A stretch of 64,000 bases of DNA. Origin: Emydura subglobosa. Taxonomy: Eukaryota > Chordata > Testudines > Chelidae. The position numbers and the translations under genes were made by a program. The notes under the pieces were generated by a model, which searched no databases, was not told the origin of the DNA, and saw only the letters and a program-made list of their open reading frames with translations. Where the stretch lies: NCBI GenBank assembly GCA_007922225.1, contig ML679968.1:8553022-8617021 (forward strand), written 5' to 3'. Below are positions 24,960-36,000 of the stretch, in pieces (positions within the stretch are counted from its first letter, which is position 1; each line of letters begins with the position of its first letter).

Positions 24960-25600
24960 GTAAATGTTCTACTTATATTTTGAATTTTGAAAGGTCTTTG
25001 ACAGGTCCCTCAGAAAAGGGGTAGGAAAAGCTCTTGCCTGAAGAAATATTGAAGAGCCTGGGACTCATTATTTTATGAAGGAGAAAAGTAAGTGAAGATA
25101 TGATAAAAGTATACAAAACCATGACTGATATAGAGAGGTATGTTGAGATCTTCTGTTTCCTTGATTCATAACACAATAACAAAGGGACATTTAATGAAAT
25201 TGAAAGGTGCAAAAATGACAAAATGAAATATTTTTTCCACACACTGCGTAATTAAATTGTGGAACTCATTGCCACAGGATGTATCTTAGGCTAAGAGTTT
25301 AGGAAGGTTCAGAGAGAGATTGGATATTTATATGAGCAACAAGAATATCCAGAGTAATAACAGTTAATGCTAAAACTTTTGAAGTGTCTAAAACCCCATG
25401 CTGCAGTCTCTAATTATTTGGGATTCACAAGATTATCCCAACTGGCGGCAAATTATCCCACATCTGTTTCTTGCAGGGTTTCTTGCACCTTCTTCTGAAA
25501 CATCTGGTACTGACCACTGTTGGAAATAGGATACTCAGCTAGATGGACTATGAGTCTAATGGCAATCCTTAAATTTATAGGTCACTATGTAACAGCATTC
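24960..25600 (+). pseudogene. CR1/L3-like LINE 3' end relic
   Basis: A plus-strand reading gives, after several stops, 'KLWNSLPQD' preceded by a Phe-Ser-His segment and followed by 'AKS.GRFRERLDI', the C-terminal tail typical of CR1/L2-group ORF2 ('WNSLPxxVxxAxSLxxFKxRLD'). It is followed by a 3' UTR with 'AGGATACTCAGCTAGATGGACTATGAGTCTAATGGCAAT', the usual LINE 3' signature. No intact frame. Confidence 0.6.
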
Positions 25601-27940
25601 AGGTTAATCTAGATAAAGCAGGACTCTGAAGATTAAAGCAGGATTTGTTTATTTGCTGACAGTGTGGAAGTGCTGGTTAACTACAGTGCCAATGTTGGGT
25701 TTTAATTTTGCATTGTATCCAGCTTTTCAGAGGTCACACTATTGTCCCTTACATCATATCTAACATGGCATTATTAGATAGTTTTTTATTTGTGTCTAAG
25801 AGTTAACTTGTTTTTCTTAGGAGGGAAGATGTAGAGATATGTTTGTAGAAGATTGTGATTTAGAGACATTCCCTAGCATGGAACATTTTTTGATAAGAAC
25901 AATTTTGATAAGAGAGTCAAGAGGTTTGAATGATGTTCACATTTTCATATACAGAAAGGTATGTTATTAACATTCCCCAGCACCAGACACTGAGGTGCCT
26001 CTCCCAAAAAGTATACCCATTATTTTCAACTCCAGTAAACCAATAGTCAGATGTACTAAATTCCAATACATATGTGCATACACAAAAGCAACAAGGATAG
26101 ATTTTTAGTTTTTTAATTTTCTACATATATTAGTATCAAGTGCCTGATAGTTTGGAACTTAACAGGACTGATTTTCAAAAGGTCAGCCATGCAAATGTAC
26201 ACAGATCTTGCACACCCAATTGTGTGTACGTGATTATGCATGCAAAGTGGGTCTTCAGACATAAAAATAACTAGTTATGTGTTTAATAGTCCATTTCCCT
26301 TCCTGACCTTTGGACAATCAAGCATGACATATCTTAATATTAAAACGATGCCTTTTGATTTGGGGCTTTAAAGTAAAGTGTGAAAGATAAAACATAATCC
26401 CCTATATTTTCAATCTGCTAGGGTAAATTAAACTGATTGCACAGATCTTTTAAACATCTTGTTTTCATTATAAATGTCTTTTATTACAGTGCTTATCTTC
26501 CCATCCATAATATATTACTGCATTTATAAGTTTACCTAACAGGCATCTGCAAATCACTTAATAATCCATTTAAAAAATCCCCCAAAACGGTCTGTTTTTT
26601 TTCTTTAGGCAACACTAACTATCACATTCATATTGATTCAACTAAGATCTGTTTCAAGTTCTTCACTGTTATACAAGTATAAATATAATACTCTACATTA
26701 AATCAAAGTTCCAAAGGAAGGTACATTCCCCACATTCATTAATCTTTTTTCTCATAGTGTATTCCCCATTGTATGTCTGACATTCTAAAATGCTAACATT
26801 TTTAGAGCTTCCAAAATATATCAGGGCATGCCTACAGCCACAGATGTGTAATCCTATGTTTCTTTGAATATGGCAAGTACTATATAAAGGCTAAGTATTA
26901 ATGTAGTTTTAATTCAAATTCATGATAGATTTCTCTCAGCTGTCAATATTTATAGTACAATAGGACCCATTGTATATTCTGTGTCCTGACAGCTGTGGTT
27001 GCTGCAATTTTTGCCCTACTAATATTTGAGATTATTTCTCATATTCTTTAGAAACAGATTAAAGTTATATAGCTTCCTCACATGATGGCCCTACTACACT
27101 TTTATTCCTTCCTGTGGCCATCTTTTTCCTCCCTCTAATTCTGCATCACTGAAATCATATCTAAAAGCAATATGCTACCTGCTCTATAAAATTACAGTTT
27201 GCTAGTTTAGGGACTAATTTTTCAATTCTCCGCTCCCTACTCCCCAAAAAAGAAGGGAGAAGAAAATTAAAGAACCACTTGCACAAAATGTTCTCTAGTA
27301 AGAGTGAGACTACCGAAACCTGTCCATATAAAAACCAGGTATCTCTTTCCTATTTTGATGGAAGTTAAGCTCATTTCCATCTTCATAGGCCTACTTTTCA
27401 GGAATGCTGTGCCCCCACCATTTCCACCACTGAAAATCAGGCCTATTTTAGCAGCTGTTACTAGTGAAAACTTCATAGTGCAGTGGAATGTAACAATTCT
27501 CTCACTTTCCCTTTTCTTTAACTTTCCCCCCCACCTAATATTTTTCCATTTTCTCTCCATATGCTACTTATTAGTGAGTAGGATTGTGATATAAAAAGGA
27601 AGTCATCCTCTTCCTCTTCTTCCCTCCCTCTCCTTCTTTTCTTCCTCTTCTCATTCTTCCCTTATCCATAATCACCTTGTCCACTATGATCATGTGCATA
27701 TCATGACCCCTTTGTCTGAAATGAGTTACCAAATTAATCTGCATATTTTGGTTGAAATGAAATGAGTCAGCAAATGACATCAAGTCAGAGACACATGAAC
27801 AAACAGTTCAGCTAGAATTTTTCCTACTTTGATATGCACCTTATCTTGGTAAAAACAATATTCTCCTCTACTGCAATGTGTTCGCACAGGCAGCAGGTCT
27901 TATCACAATAAGGTAAGCTTACTGATGGTCTCGAGCCTCT
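25601..27940. other. Intron, no recognised feature
   Basis: AT-rich intron (about 29 kb in total) between the exons at 28621 and 57779 continues to the right; this portion is in the 11.9-kb intron between 16696 and 28621. A pyrimidine-rich CTTCCTCTTC stretch occurs at 27600-27660. Open frames at 27267-27594 are antiparallel shadows with no domain. Confidence 0.5.
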
Positions 27941-27984
27941 GCAGAATTACTTGAATTTGAAATACATATTGTTTCAATAGCTGT

Positions 27985-28375
27985 ACTGTGAGAAAAGCAA
28001 TCAATCTGTGTTCTTTTGACATCACTGATCATACCTTTCTTCTTGAAATCTTGTGCTTCCTTGCCTTTCGTGACTCTGTCCTGTCCTCTCCTGGTTCTCT
28101 TCCTACATCTTTGGTATTTTTCCACACCTCTTTCATTGGATCTTCCTCTTCTGCTGCTTTCCATGGGTGTCTCCTTGGATTTTGTCTTTGGTCCTCTCCT
28201 TTTTTCTCTCTACACCCTTTCTTTGTGTGATTTCACCCACTTTAAGTACTGCCTTCAGTCGCTGATGACTCACACAGCTACCTCTTCACTCCTCCCCTTT
28301 CCTCTACTACCCAATCCTGTATTTCAGGCTGTTGCACTGACATCTCTTCCTGGATGGCTCACTGGTTTATCTGAA
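27985..28375 (+). pseudogene. L2-like LINE reverse-transcriptase relic with ADD box
   Basis: In shifting plus-strand frames it reads SFDITDHTFLLEILCFLAFR (RT motif 'FDTVDHxxLL'), then VFGPLLFSLYTLSLCDFTHF (the 'GVPQGSVLGPLLFSLYxxxLGD' motif). Next is ADDSHSYL at about 28261, the catalytic Asp-Asp pair. At the end LTSLPGWLTG resembles 'CLSDISSWM'. The 80- and 153-codon open stretches here are parts of this relic. It ends where a short inverted-repeat element starts near 28370. It lies about 250 bases from the exon at 28621. Confidence 0.75.
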
Positions 28376-28500
28376 AGCATTTTCAGAAGTGCTAAACACC
28401 TACAAATCCCACTAAAGTCACTGGAGCTGCAGGTGCTCATCACACGACAATCAGGCCATTTATGTTTAGGTGCCTAAATATGGATTTAGGATTATGGACA
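28368..28500. mobile_element. Short inverted-repeat element fragment
   Basis: 'TTTCAGAAGTGCTAAACACCTACAAATCCCACTAAAGTCACTGGAGCTGCAGGTGCTCA' has the palindromic pattern of the frequent sauropsid element around 'CATTGAAGTCAATGG', followed by 'CAATCAGGCC' and 'TTAGGTGCCTAAATATGGATTTAGG'. No clear target duplication. Confidence 0.5.
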
Positions 28501-28620
28501 TTAGAAATGTAATGTTAGGAACCCAGGTTTGAACATTTTCGGCTTACAACGTATTACAAACTATGTAGAGTAAGTAGCTAATTTTTTATACGTTTCTAAA
28601 AATCACTACAGGATGCTCAC

Positions 28621-28758
28621 CTTTATAAATTCCATTATACCCCCCATGGACTTCTCCTGTACTAGAGACTTCTTCAACATGTGCCCCCTGGTCAGATGTG
28701 AAGTATACAAATGTCTTCTTATTCAGATTCCATTTCTCTAGCTCATCCAGAATCTTTC
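28621..28758 (-). CDS. STS: Steryl-sulfatase-like arylsulfatase, internal exon with active-site Asp342-Gln343
   Basis: Second exon of the sulfatase in this window, about 29 kb downstream on the minus strand. It follows a T-rich tract and CAG acceptor and ends AAAG before GTGAGC. It holds two bases completing the Gly codon begun in the previous exon, 45 codons and one base of the next Gly codon (phase 1 in and out, 138 nt). The core [16 protein letters not shown] is a sulfatase-family signature. Its Asp-Gln pair lands exactly at human STS 342 and 343, which help bind the active-site calcium. The end HGGYNGIYK matches STS with one change in the Gly-Gly-x-Asn stretch. The exon lies about 250 bases from an old L2-like LINE relic and about 600 bases from a CR1 relic, neither of which touches the splice sites. 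Confidence 0.95.
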
Positions 28759-29360
28759 CTGAAAAAAAACCAAACAAACAGAAAGATTTGAAATAACCCG
28801 AAAGAAAGAGACGTTTTTGCGCTTATTAATTTTTCAGATGTTTTTCCTTAAAAAAACACTATTATATATAGCAAATGTCACCATGCAGAGCACACTAGGT
28901 GACTACCTCACAGAACTTGCTGCTATCAAGACTGTGGTTTGATTGCTGTAGGGCTTCCAGATATATAAAACGAGAAAATTCGTGCATATCAGAGGAAAGT
29001 GTTGCTCCACACAGAAGCAGTGACCCCATAACGAGGAGTTTCAAAAAGTTGATTATAACTGAAAGAGTCATAGTATGCAAAGTACAATTAAAAATGTACT
29101 AGCGTTTTGCTGCATGGAAGCCTTCAGAAGAGGCATGGCTCCTAGAATAAGAATGCTAGAATAAGGATCTCTTAAAAGAGCAATAGTACAGGGAAGAAGC
29201 ACAAGGTGTGTCTCTTGAGACTACATGAGCTCATTATCTAACTCTGCCAATCAATCCCAGCTGGAAAAATGCTCTAACTCTAACCCTTAGTATATTAGAG
29301 AAAAAGTTTTTAAAAATGTAAATTTACATATTTAAACGGCCACTTGGATGTGTTAGATAT
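28759..29360. other. Intron between sulfatase exon and CR1
   Basis: The first bases are the acceptor tract of the exon at 28621-28758. The remainder shows no recognised feature. The open frames at 28895-29102 overlap in opposite strands and have no domain. Confidence 0.5.
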
Positions 29361-29361
29361 G

Positions 29362-30550
29362 TTAGAATCTTAGACGTGTAGGACTGGAAAGTACCTCTAG
29401 AGGTCTCCTAATCCAGGACAGAAAATCTGCAACTTCTCTAGGTAATTTATTCCAGTGCTTAACTATACTGACAGTTAGGAATTTTTTCCTAATGTACAAT
29501 CTAAACCATCTTTGCTGCAATTTAAGCCCATTGCTTCTTGTTCTATCCTCAGAAGTTAAAGAGAATAATTTTTCTGGTTCCTTCTTGTAACAATCTTTTA
29601 TGTACATGAAAACTGTTGTTACTTGAAAACTATTGCCTCCTCAGTCTTCTCTTCTCCACTCTAAACAAACCCAAATTTTTCAGTCTTCCCTCAGAGGTCA
29701 TGTTTTCTAGACCTTTAATCATTTTTTATGCTCTTCTCTGGACTTTCTCCAATTTGTGCACATCTTTCCTAAAACGTGGCATCTAGAACTGGACACAATA
29801 CTCCAGTTGAGGCCTAACCAGCATGAAGTAGAGCAGAAGAATTACTTCATGTGTCTTGCTTACAACACTCCTGCTAATACATCCCAGAATCACGTTTGCT
29901 TTTTTTTCAACAGTAGTACACTGTTGACTCGTATTTAGCTTGCGATCCACTATGACCCCCGGGTCCCTTTCTGCAGTTCTCCTTCCTAGGCAGTCATTTC
30001 CCATTTTTTATGTGTGCAACCGATTGTTCCTTCCTAAGTGGAGTACTTTGTATTTGTCCTTATAGAATTTCATCCTATTTCCCTCAGACCAATTCTCCAC
30101 TTTGTCCAGATCATTCTAAATTATAGTCTTATCCTCCACAGCACTTGCAAACCCTCCCAGTTTGGTATCATCTGCAAACTTTATAAGTGTACTCTCTATG
30201 CCATTATCTAAATTATTGATGAAGATATTGAACAGAACCGGACCCAGGATCAATCCCTGTGGGACCCCACTCAATATGTCCTTCCAGCTTGACTGTGAAT
30301 CACAGATAACTAGTTATGCACCCACCTTATAGTAGCTCCATCTAGGTTGTATTTCTCTACTTTGTTTATGAGAAGGTCATATGAGACAATATCAAAAGCC
30401 TTACGAAAGTCAAGATATACCACATCTACCGCTTCCCCTTTATTCACAAGGCTTGTTACCCTGTCAAATAAAGCTATTAGTTTGGTTTGACATGATTTGT
30501 TCTTGACAAATCCATGCTGTTACTTATCACCTTATTATCTTTGAAGTTGT
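29362..30550 (-). pseudogene. CR1 LINE, 5'-truncated ORF2 relic
   Basis: On the minus strand this is the C-terminal part of a CR1 reverse-transcriptase polyprotein and the 3' tail. Clear pieces are [19 protein letters not shown] followed by [13 protein letters not shown] and [12 protein letters not shown] (29783-30004), then KLFSLTSEDRTRSNGLKLQQ and a KHWNKLPREV segment (29362-29607). The upstream part to 30550 encodes further RT segments, visible on the plus strand as 'CCCTGTGGGACCCCACTC'. Frame breaks and stops show it is dead. Its 3' end is near 29362. The relatively good match suggests a younger copy than the one at 48 kb. Confidence 0.9.
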
Positions 30551-30568
30551 GAGACTTCAAAACACTTT

Positions 30569-30726
30569 GGGCCTAATTTTCATTTACACAGAGGGCTCTT
30601 TACACTACTCTGACACTGTAAAAGGGCCTTGCAATGGACATAAATTACATTTAAGCCAATTTTAAGACTCCTTTACACTGCTCAAATTTTGTAAAGGGGC
30701 TTTAGTGTAAATGACAATTAGGCCCC
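30569..30726. mobile_element. MITE with ~20-bp terminal inverted repeats
   Basis: Left end GGGCCTAATTTTCATTTACAC and right end, inverted, GGGCCTAATTGTCATTTACAC differ at one base in 21. The inside contains 'TTTACACTACTCTGACACTGTAAAAGGG' and 'CCTTTACACTGCTC...GTAAAGGGGC', further inverted pairs. It adjoins the truncated end of the CR1 copy. Confidence 0.75.
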
Positions 30727-32139
30727 TCTATTTTTTTTTATTTTCCAAAGCACATTTTTGTACTGAAGGAAATGTAGGATTATTGGCACTGGAAACTGAC
30801 CAACGGAAAAAAAAACAGCAAAGGTAACACAAGTGTACCATTCCCAACACTGTCCTGCCAATGAGTCTTAACCTAGTTCTTCAGGAAATCCAAACAGTAT
30901 AAAGATAATTCAGTCTCCTTTATCATTCCCCTCAGCCTCTCTGCTTAACTAGTCAAGAAGGGTAGCAATATGGGTGGCCATTTTGATTTGTTCAGCTGTC
31001 AACTAAAAACTGGTTTCCCAGCTGAAGCATTCAACTACTTTGCTAAGTAGCATGACTTAAGAACCCAGAAATATAGAACCCATTTTACCAGCAGTGAGGC
31101 CACTTAAACAGTTTTTAGATTATAATGGCTTTCTGTTACCATCAACCTGGTCTGGCTTAGAAGCAGTTACTGCATTCTTTTGCTCACCAATACCCTTTCA
31201 TGTTGCAGTTCACTAAAATCACAGCTCTGTAATGTACTGAGCATCTCCTAGAAGGGGTTGAGTGCCTTTATTTCCTATTAACATTAATGACTGGGCTCTA
31301 ATTAAAGGCATACAACCAGTTAAATAAGCAGTGTCTATTGTTCTGGTTTGTAAAATAGGAGAAAAGTAGCTATATAAGAATAGGAGAATTTGTTTACACA
31401 AATTTTAAAACTTGGTGGGAGTTGAAATTTCCCAACAGAGCTGTGGAAAATCTGTTACAAAGGCTGACATTTTAAAGCTGGTGGATTGCGGGGGGATTTG
31501 GTTAACAGCTCATGCAGCTCCATCTGACAAGTCATTTGCTTTTTGTAGCAGGTAGGCTAAGTGCCAAGGAAAGAAAGAGGCAATTTTCCATTGGCTTTTG
31601 AAAGACTTGAGAGGTTGTGTTTGCTAATAAGATGGTATTTACTGATAAAACGGTGGTGATGCAGTCAGAATGTTAGGCTGGACATTGTGTGGATTCATAT
31701 GATTAATAAAAGTGAAGGATAGACAAGATGACCTACTATAACACAGTTTTCTATTTAAAATCTATAAACTATTTTTCTTAATTAACTTAATGAATTTTGT
31801 AATCCATCTAGTTTATGACAATGTGCATGTAAAAGAAAAAAGTACAACTAATACTATGTAATAGATCATATTAAAATCACACCAAATACAGCATGAGATT
31901 TGGGCCTCTTTTTCTTATTCATGAACAATCAATATTCATTTTTCTTCCTGACCTGGGACAAAACAGGAAATATTCATCTGAAACTCTGCATTCCAACCCA
32001 CTACATTTTATTTTAAAAAAGTATTTATTTATTGGCAAGTAATTTGGATAAAATTTGACCTCATCTGAACAATATCATTATGGTGTTTAAAGGCTATGCA
32101 AATTGTATCTATTCCAGAAAAGCAACACATTGCATATAG

Positions 32140-32211
32140 AGCCTGATCCAAAGCTCACTAACGTAAATGAAAAGATTCCCACTTGCTTCAGTGGGCTTTT
32201 TGATCAGGGTC
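32140..32211. mobile_element. Short palindromic MITE (GCCTGATCC type)
   Basis: Starts AGCCTGATCCAAAGC and ends GATCAGGGTC, giving inverted ends over 10-12 bases around 'GATTCCCACTTGCTTCAGTGGG'. A second copy is at 48037-48109. Confidence 0.6.
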
Positions 32212-32544
32212 ATAATAAGGTAATAACAAAGAGAGCACTTTGTTGATTATTTTATAGCGGGGTTAATAAATACTAAAATGAAAACAATTTATTTCTAGCA
32301 ACATACATTTCTAGAATGGATGGACACAAAACGGTATTCCAAATAACACACTTTGCTGCTGTTAGAGATTAGGTATCACAAAAAAACCTCAGAACTTGCA
32401 TTTATATTTTCTCATTGAACATTGACATCTTTTGGAATAAGCACTGTATAAATCAGTAATAAAATGTATTTCACTGTAAAATAAGGCACATTAAAGGGTG
32501 TTTGAATGATGTGATTAATGTTAATATGAGCCATACATAGTTCT

Positions 32545-32960
32545 GGTTGGAAATTTTTCATCATAATGATCTTTTGATGAAAAATGCCATTTTCATTTAA
32601 ATCAGAACATTAAAAGTGTAGATTTTGATTAAATTGATTTTTTAGTAATGCGTTTTGATAATATTGGAAATGTCCCATTTGACATTTTTGGACCAGAACA
32701 TTTCAATATTTCTTTCTAAAATGACTTTTTGAAACAAAATTCATTGGGTTTTTTTTTTATATATATAAGTTTGAAAAGGTCAAAATCGGAATGAAACATA
32801 ACAAAAACAAACATTCTGATAACCCCTAAATGATTTTTGTAACGTTACTTCTTGAGTTTTTTTTTCTTTCTTTGTTTTTGTTCCATTCCAGAACAAGAAA
32901 AAAAATTGGAATTGTAGAATTTCCCAAAAACTGGAAAATCCAGTTCCTGCCCAGCTCTAC
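32545..32960. mobile_element. A/T-rich DNA-transposon-like repeat
   Basis: Rich in 'GAAATTTTTCATC', 'TTTTGATGAAAAATG' and 'TTTTTGGACCAGAACATTTC', ending 'AGTTCCTGCCCAGCTCTAC'. Similar wording appears at 60410-60545 ('CTAGAGCTCATCAAAAGTTTTCCATCAAAA'), so both are probably copies of one family. Ends are approximate. Confidence 0.45.
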
Positions 32961-33040
32961 CCAGATAGTATCTCAAGTGTATTAAATTGGTAGCAAAACC
33001 AATAAAAATACATATATTACATTAAGTGTAATTTTGTGTA

Positions 33041-33046
<6 letters not shown>

Positions 33047-33077
<31 letters not shown>
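33047..33077 (+). repeat. (AC)n microsatellite
   Basis: Fifteen perfect AC units preceded by TTTT. Likely polymorphic. Confidence 0.97.
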
Positions 33078-33079
<2 letters not shown>

Positions 33080-36000
33080 TTCTATCAGTATTAGGAGTAA
33101 CCACTCTATAGGGTTGAAACACAAATTCCATTACAACCCTCCTTTTTCAATTGCTCAGTACTTTCTCAAATACGTTCTTTTTAGGTCTAAATTTTTCAGA
33201 CTTGTTTGTTTTGTAGATTTAACTGAGGCTTAAAAATTAAGCCAAATCTGATGACTGAAGGTTCAATTGCCCAGGAAAGTGTGTTTTACACACCATGTGC
33301 CAGAAGCGCAACTAGAGTTAGAAATCAGTCTTACCATGACTGTAGGAAGGAATTGGAACTTAGTGTGGCATTGCAGCAGTATTCAAGGGAGTAATATAAC
33401 CAAGTTACATCACGGGGTACACTTCTCTCATTTTTACTTTTTTAGAGAGACATTAATGAAGACATTAAAAAACAAGGTTTGACTTTAGTTTCATTAATAG
33501 GATTAATGCTTTAAAGTCCAGCTAAAACTCCCCTATGCCCATATGAAAACATCCTACCAGAATCATCTTTATAGCCTGCTCCACTATTGCTTTAAGTAAT
33601 ATTATAAGGTGTCAGATCTGCAGGTACTGTCTCCTAGAAAAACATTTAAAATGTGATGTCATCAGTTTATATGGAGTGATAGAGTATAGCTGATTGGAGC
33701 TTGACACTATCCTTTGGGATGACTTTGAGAGTGAGAGATTTCATCTCTACAGTCTTATCCAGGTTCACTCAGTACAAATTCAAACCGAGTCTCAACTTTA
33801 ACATTCCATTAACATTGCCCAGTGCTGCAGTTCTGAATCATGCAAATCCCCCTCTGCACTCCATTCTGATTTTTTTTTCAAAGAGAAATCTAATTCAAGA
33901 TAAGTGTGTGATATACATGTATTTGTTCAATAAATTCACTCACTTTCATTTAAAATGAATAATCTAGGAATGTTTTCCATACATTTTAAAAAGTGAATCT
34001 TGTACATCTGTTCGAAATAACACAGATGCCTGTTAAAACCACTAAAGGACCCGATCCTGACCCATGTGTCACAAGTCTAAAGGTCATGCAGCGTTCCTAC
34101 TCCCACTGGCAGGTCTGCATTGGTGTGACCAATCCATGGGATGATCAGAATGATGCATACGGGGTGGGTGTGGAACAGATCCAACTGAAGTTCTTCTGTA
34201 TAGGACAGATGATGGGTACAGGAAATTCAAGCAAATGAGATACCACTGCCCCACTGAAGCCAACATTCATATATCTTGCCCCTCTCCACTTTCTCCTGCT
34301 CAAACTACTGCATCCCTGGTTCTGTAATGACCCTCCAAGGGACGTCCGGGGGAGGCATGAAGGGAGATTTGGGAGTATGAGCCGCTCCACCTTTCAGATA
34401 CCTAGAGGAGACAGATAATTTATCTGGTTAACAGCTCTGTTTCAGAGCCCTCTGCTGGCACCACTCCCTGTGTCTGAATAGTTTCTCTAAACATCTGAAC
34501 TGGGGACTGACAATCAGCTGCAAGGTCCTATTTTCATGTCTGGGTAAATGGGGAGGTTCTGAATATGTGCAATGGGATCCTGCAAAACATGCCCACATGC
34601 TCAGGGGGTTGGAATCTTGACCTCCTCCCTGAGAAGGTGATGGTGTAGAATGGCTGTGTGGACAGTATGTCATTGTCCCTGTGGGGACAGCCTCCTCACT
34701 GTCAGAGGTTTTGAATTATAAGGTAATTCCAGAGCTCAACCCCACCTTGCTGCTCAGAAGAGTAATATTTTTCCTAATGAAAAATAAATGTTGCAACCTC
34801 TGCATTCCAACATCTACAAGCTAAAAATCAATTTAGCAGACGTTAATCTTCCTATGCTGATTTTGTGACGAGTATTATGAAAAGAGTTTAATGTGTTGAT
34901 CTGACATAAAAACCCACTGATTAGTTATGCAAATTTACACTACCTGAGGATCTGCCCCTAGCACAATCTGGGTTTTGTGTAAAAACATGCCCAAGTACAG
35001 TAACTAAGACCAAGACATCCATGTCTTAATTTTAGCTTTTGTAGATTTCAGGTTATAAATATTCAAATTTCTGTGATAAGCTGAGAGCCATCAAGTTCCC
35101 CCTTGATAAGTATGTAAATCAGTCTGTCTCTGCAATGGCGAAATAATTATCACTTTCAGACCTAGTCATTGAGTACAACACTTGAGAGGTGAAGATGAAA
35201 AATAATAAAACCATTGACAGCAAGACAAGAAGTTGCAGTACACACAGTGAGCAGCATGTACAGTTGTACACACTTGTTTAGCATTCAGAGCTGCAATATG
35301 GCAAATGGAATGTGAAGATTTTGGAAAGAGGCAATAGATTGCATAGATAATGTGCCATGACATCAATCAATAGAACCCAAGGAAGGCAGGTGATTCCGCA
35401 TACAGGCAAAACATGCACATGACTCTGAAAGATGACATTCAGGAAAAACTTAATCCAAATGCCTGCCCTAGAAAATATATATATACAATTCCTCTATTAA
35501 ATCAAGAGCATGAATCTGTTAAAAATTATATGTCCATATTTTATTATCTGAATTTTGAAAATGGAGAAGTTTTCACCCATAGAATAATGCAACACGAAGA
35601 AGAATGTAGTGGTGGTGGTGGGGAAGCCCTGCTTCAGTTCTATTATATTGTTGTTATTATTTAATAGTTATATTATGATAGCATCCTTTGCCCTGAAATC
35701 TTCCAAAAGGTACTTAAGACATTCAGGGCTGGATTTTCATAGCTTCTGAGCCTTCATGACTCCAAAGGAAATCAATGGGAGCTGAAAATCAGGCCTTCAG
35801 AGACTACTAGTACATTTCATATTGGAAAGGTATGCTTGCCTGGCTCTCTTGTATCGTAAGATAAATGCATAATGGCTGCTGATGGAATGCATAGAAATAA
35901 TGTAAATATATGACCTATATTTGAAACAACCTGGAGGTATGTTTATAATCTGGCTTCACTGGAGCTCTATGCATGTGCAGGGTCTGCTCAAGCACGTCAA

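Noticed and set aside
28016..28477. 153-codon plus-strand ORF as a host membrane protein
   Set aside because: Its hydrophobic look comes from RT motifs in part-wrong frames; it is a LINE relic running into a MITE.
33047..33077. CRISPR-like or tandem array
   Set aside because: It is a plain AC dinucleotide run; no spaced repeats occur anywhere in the window.
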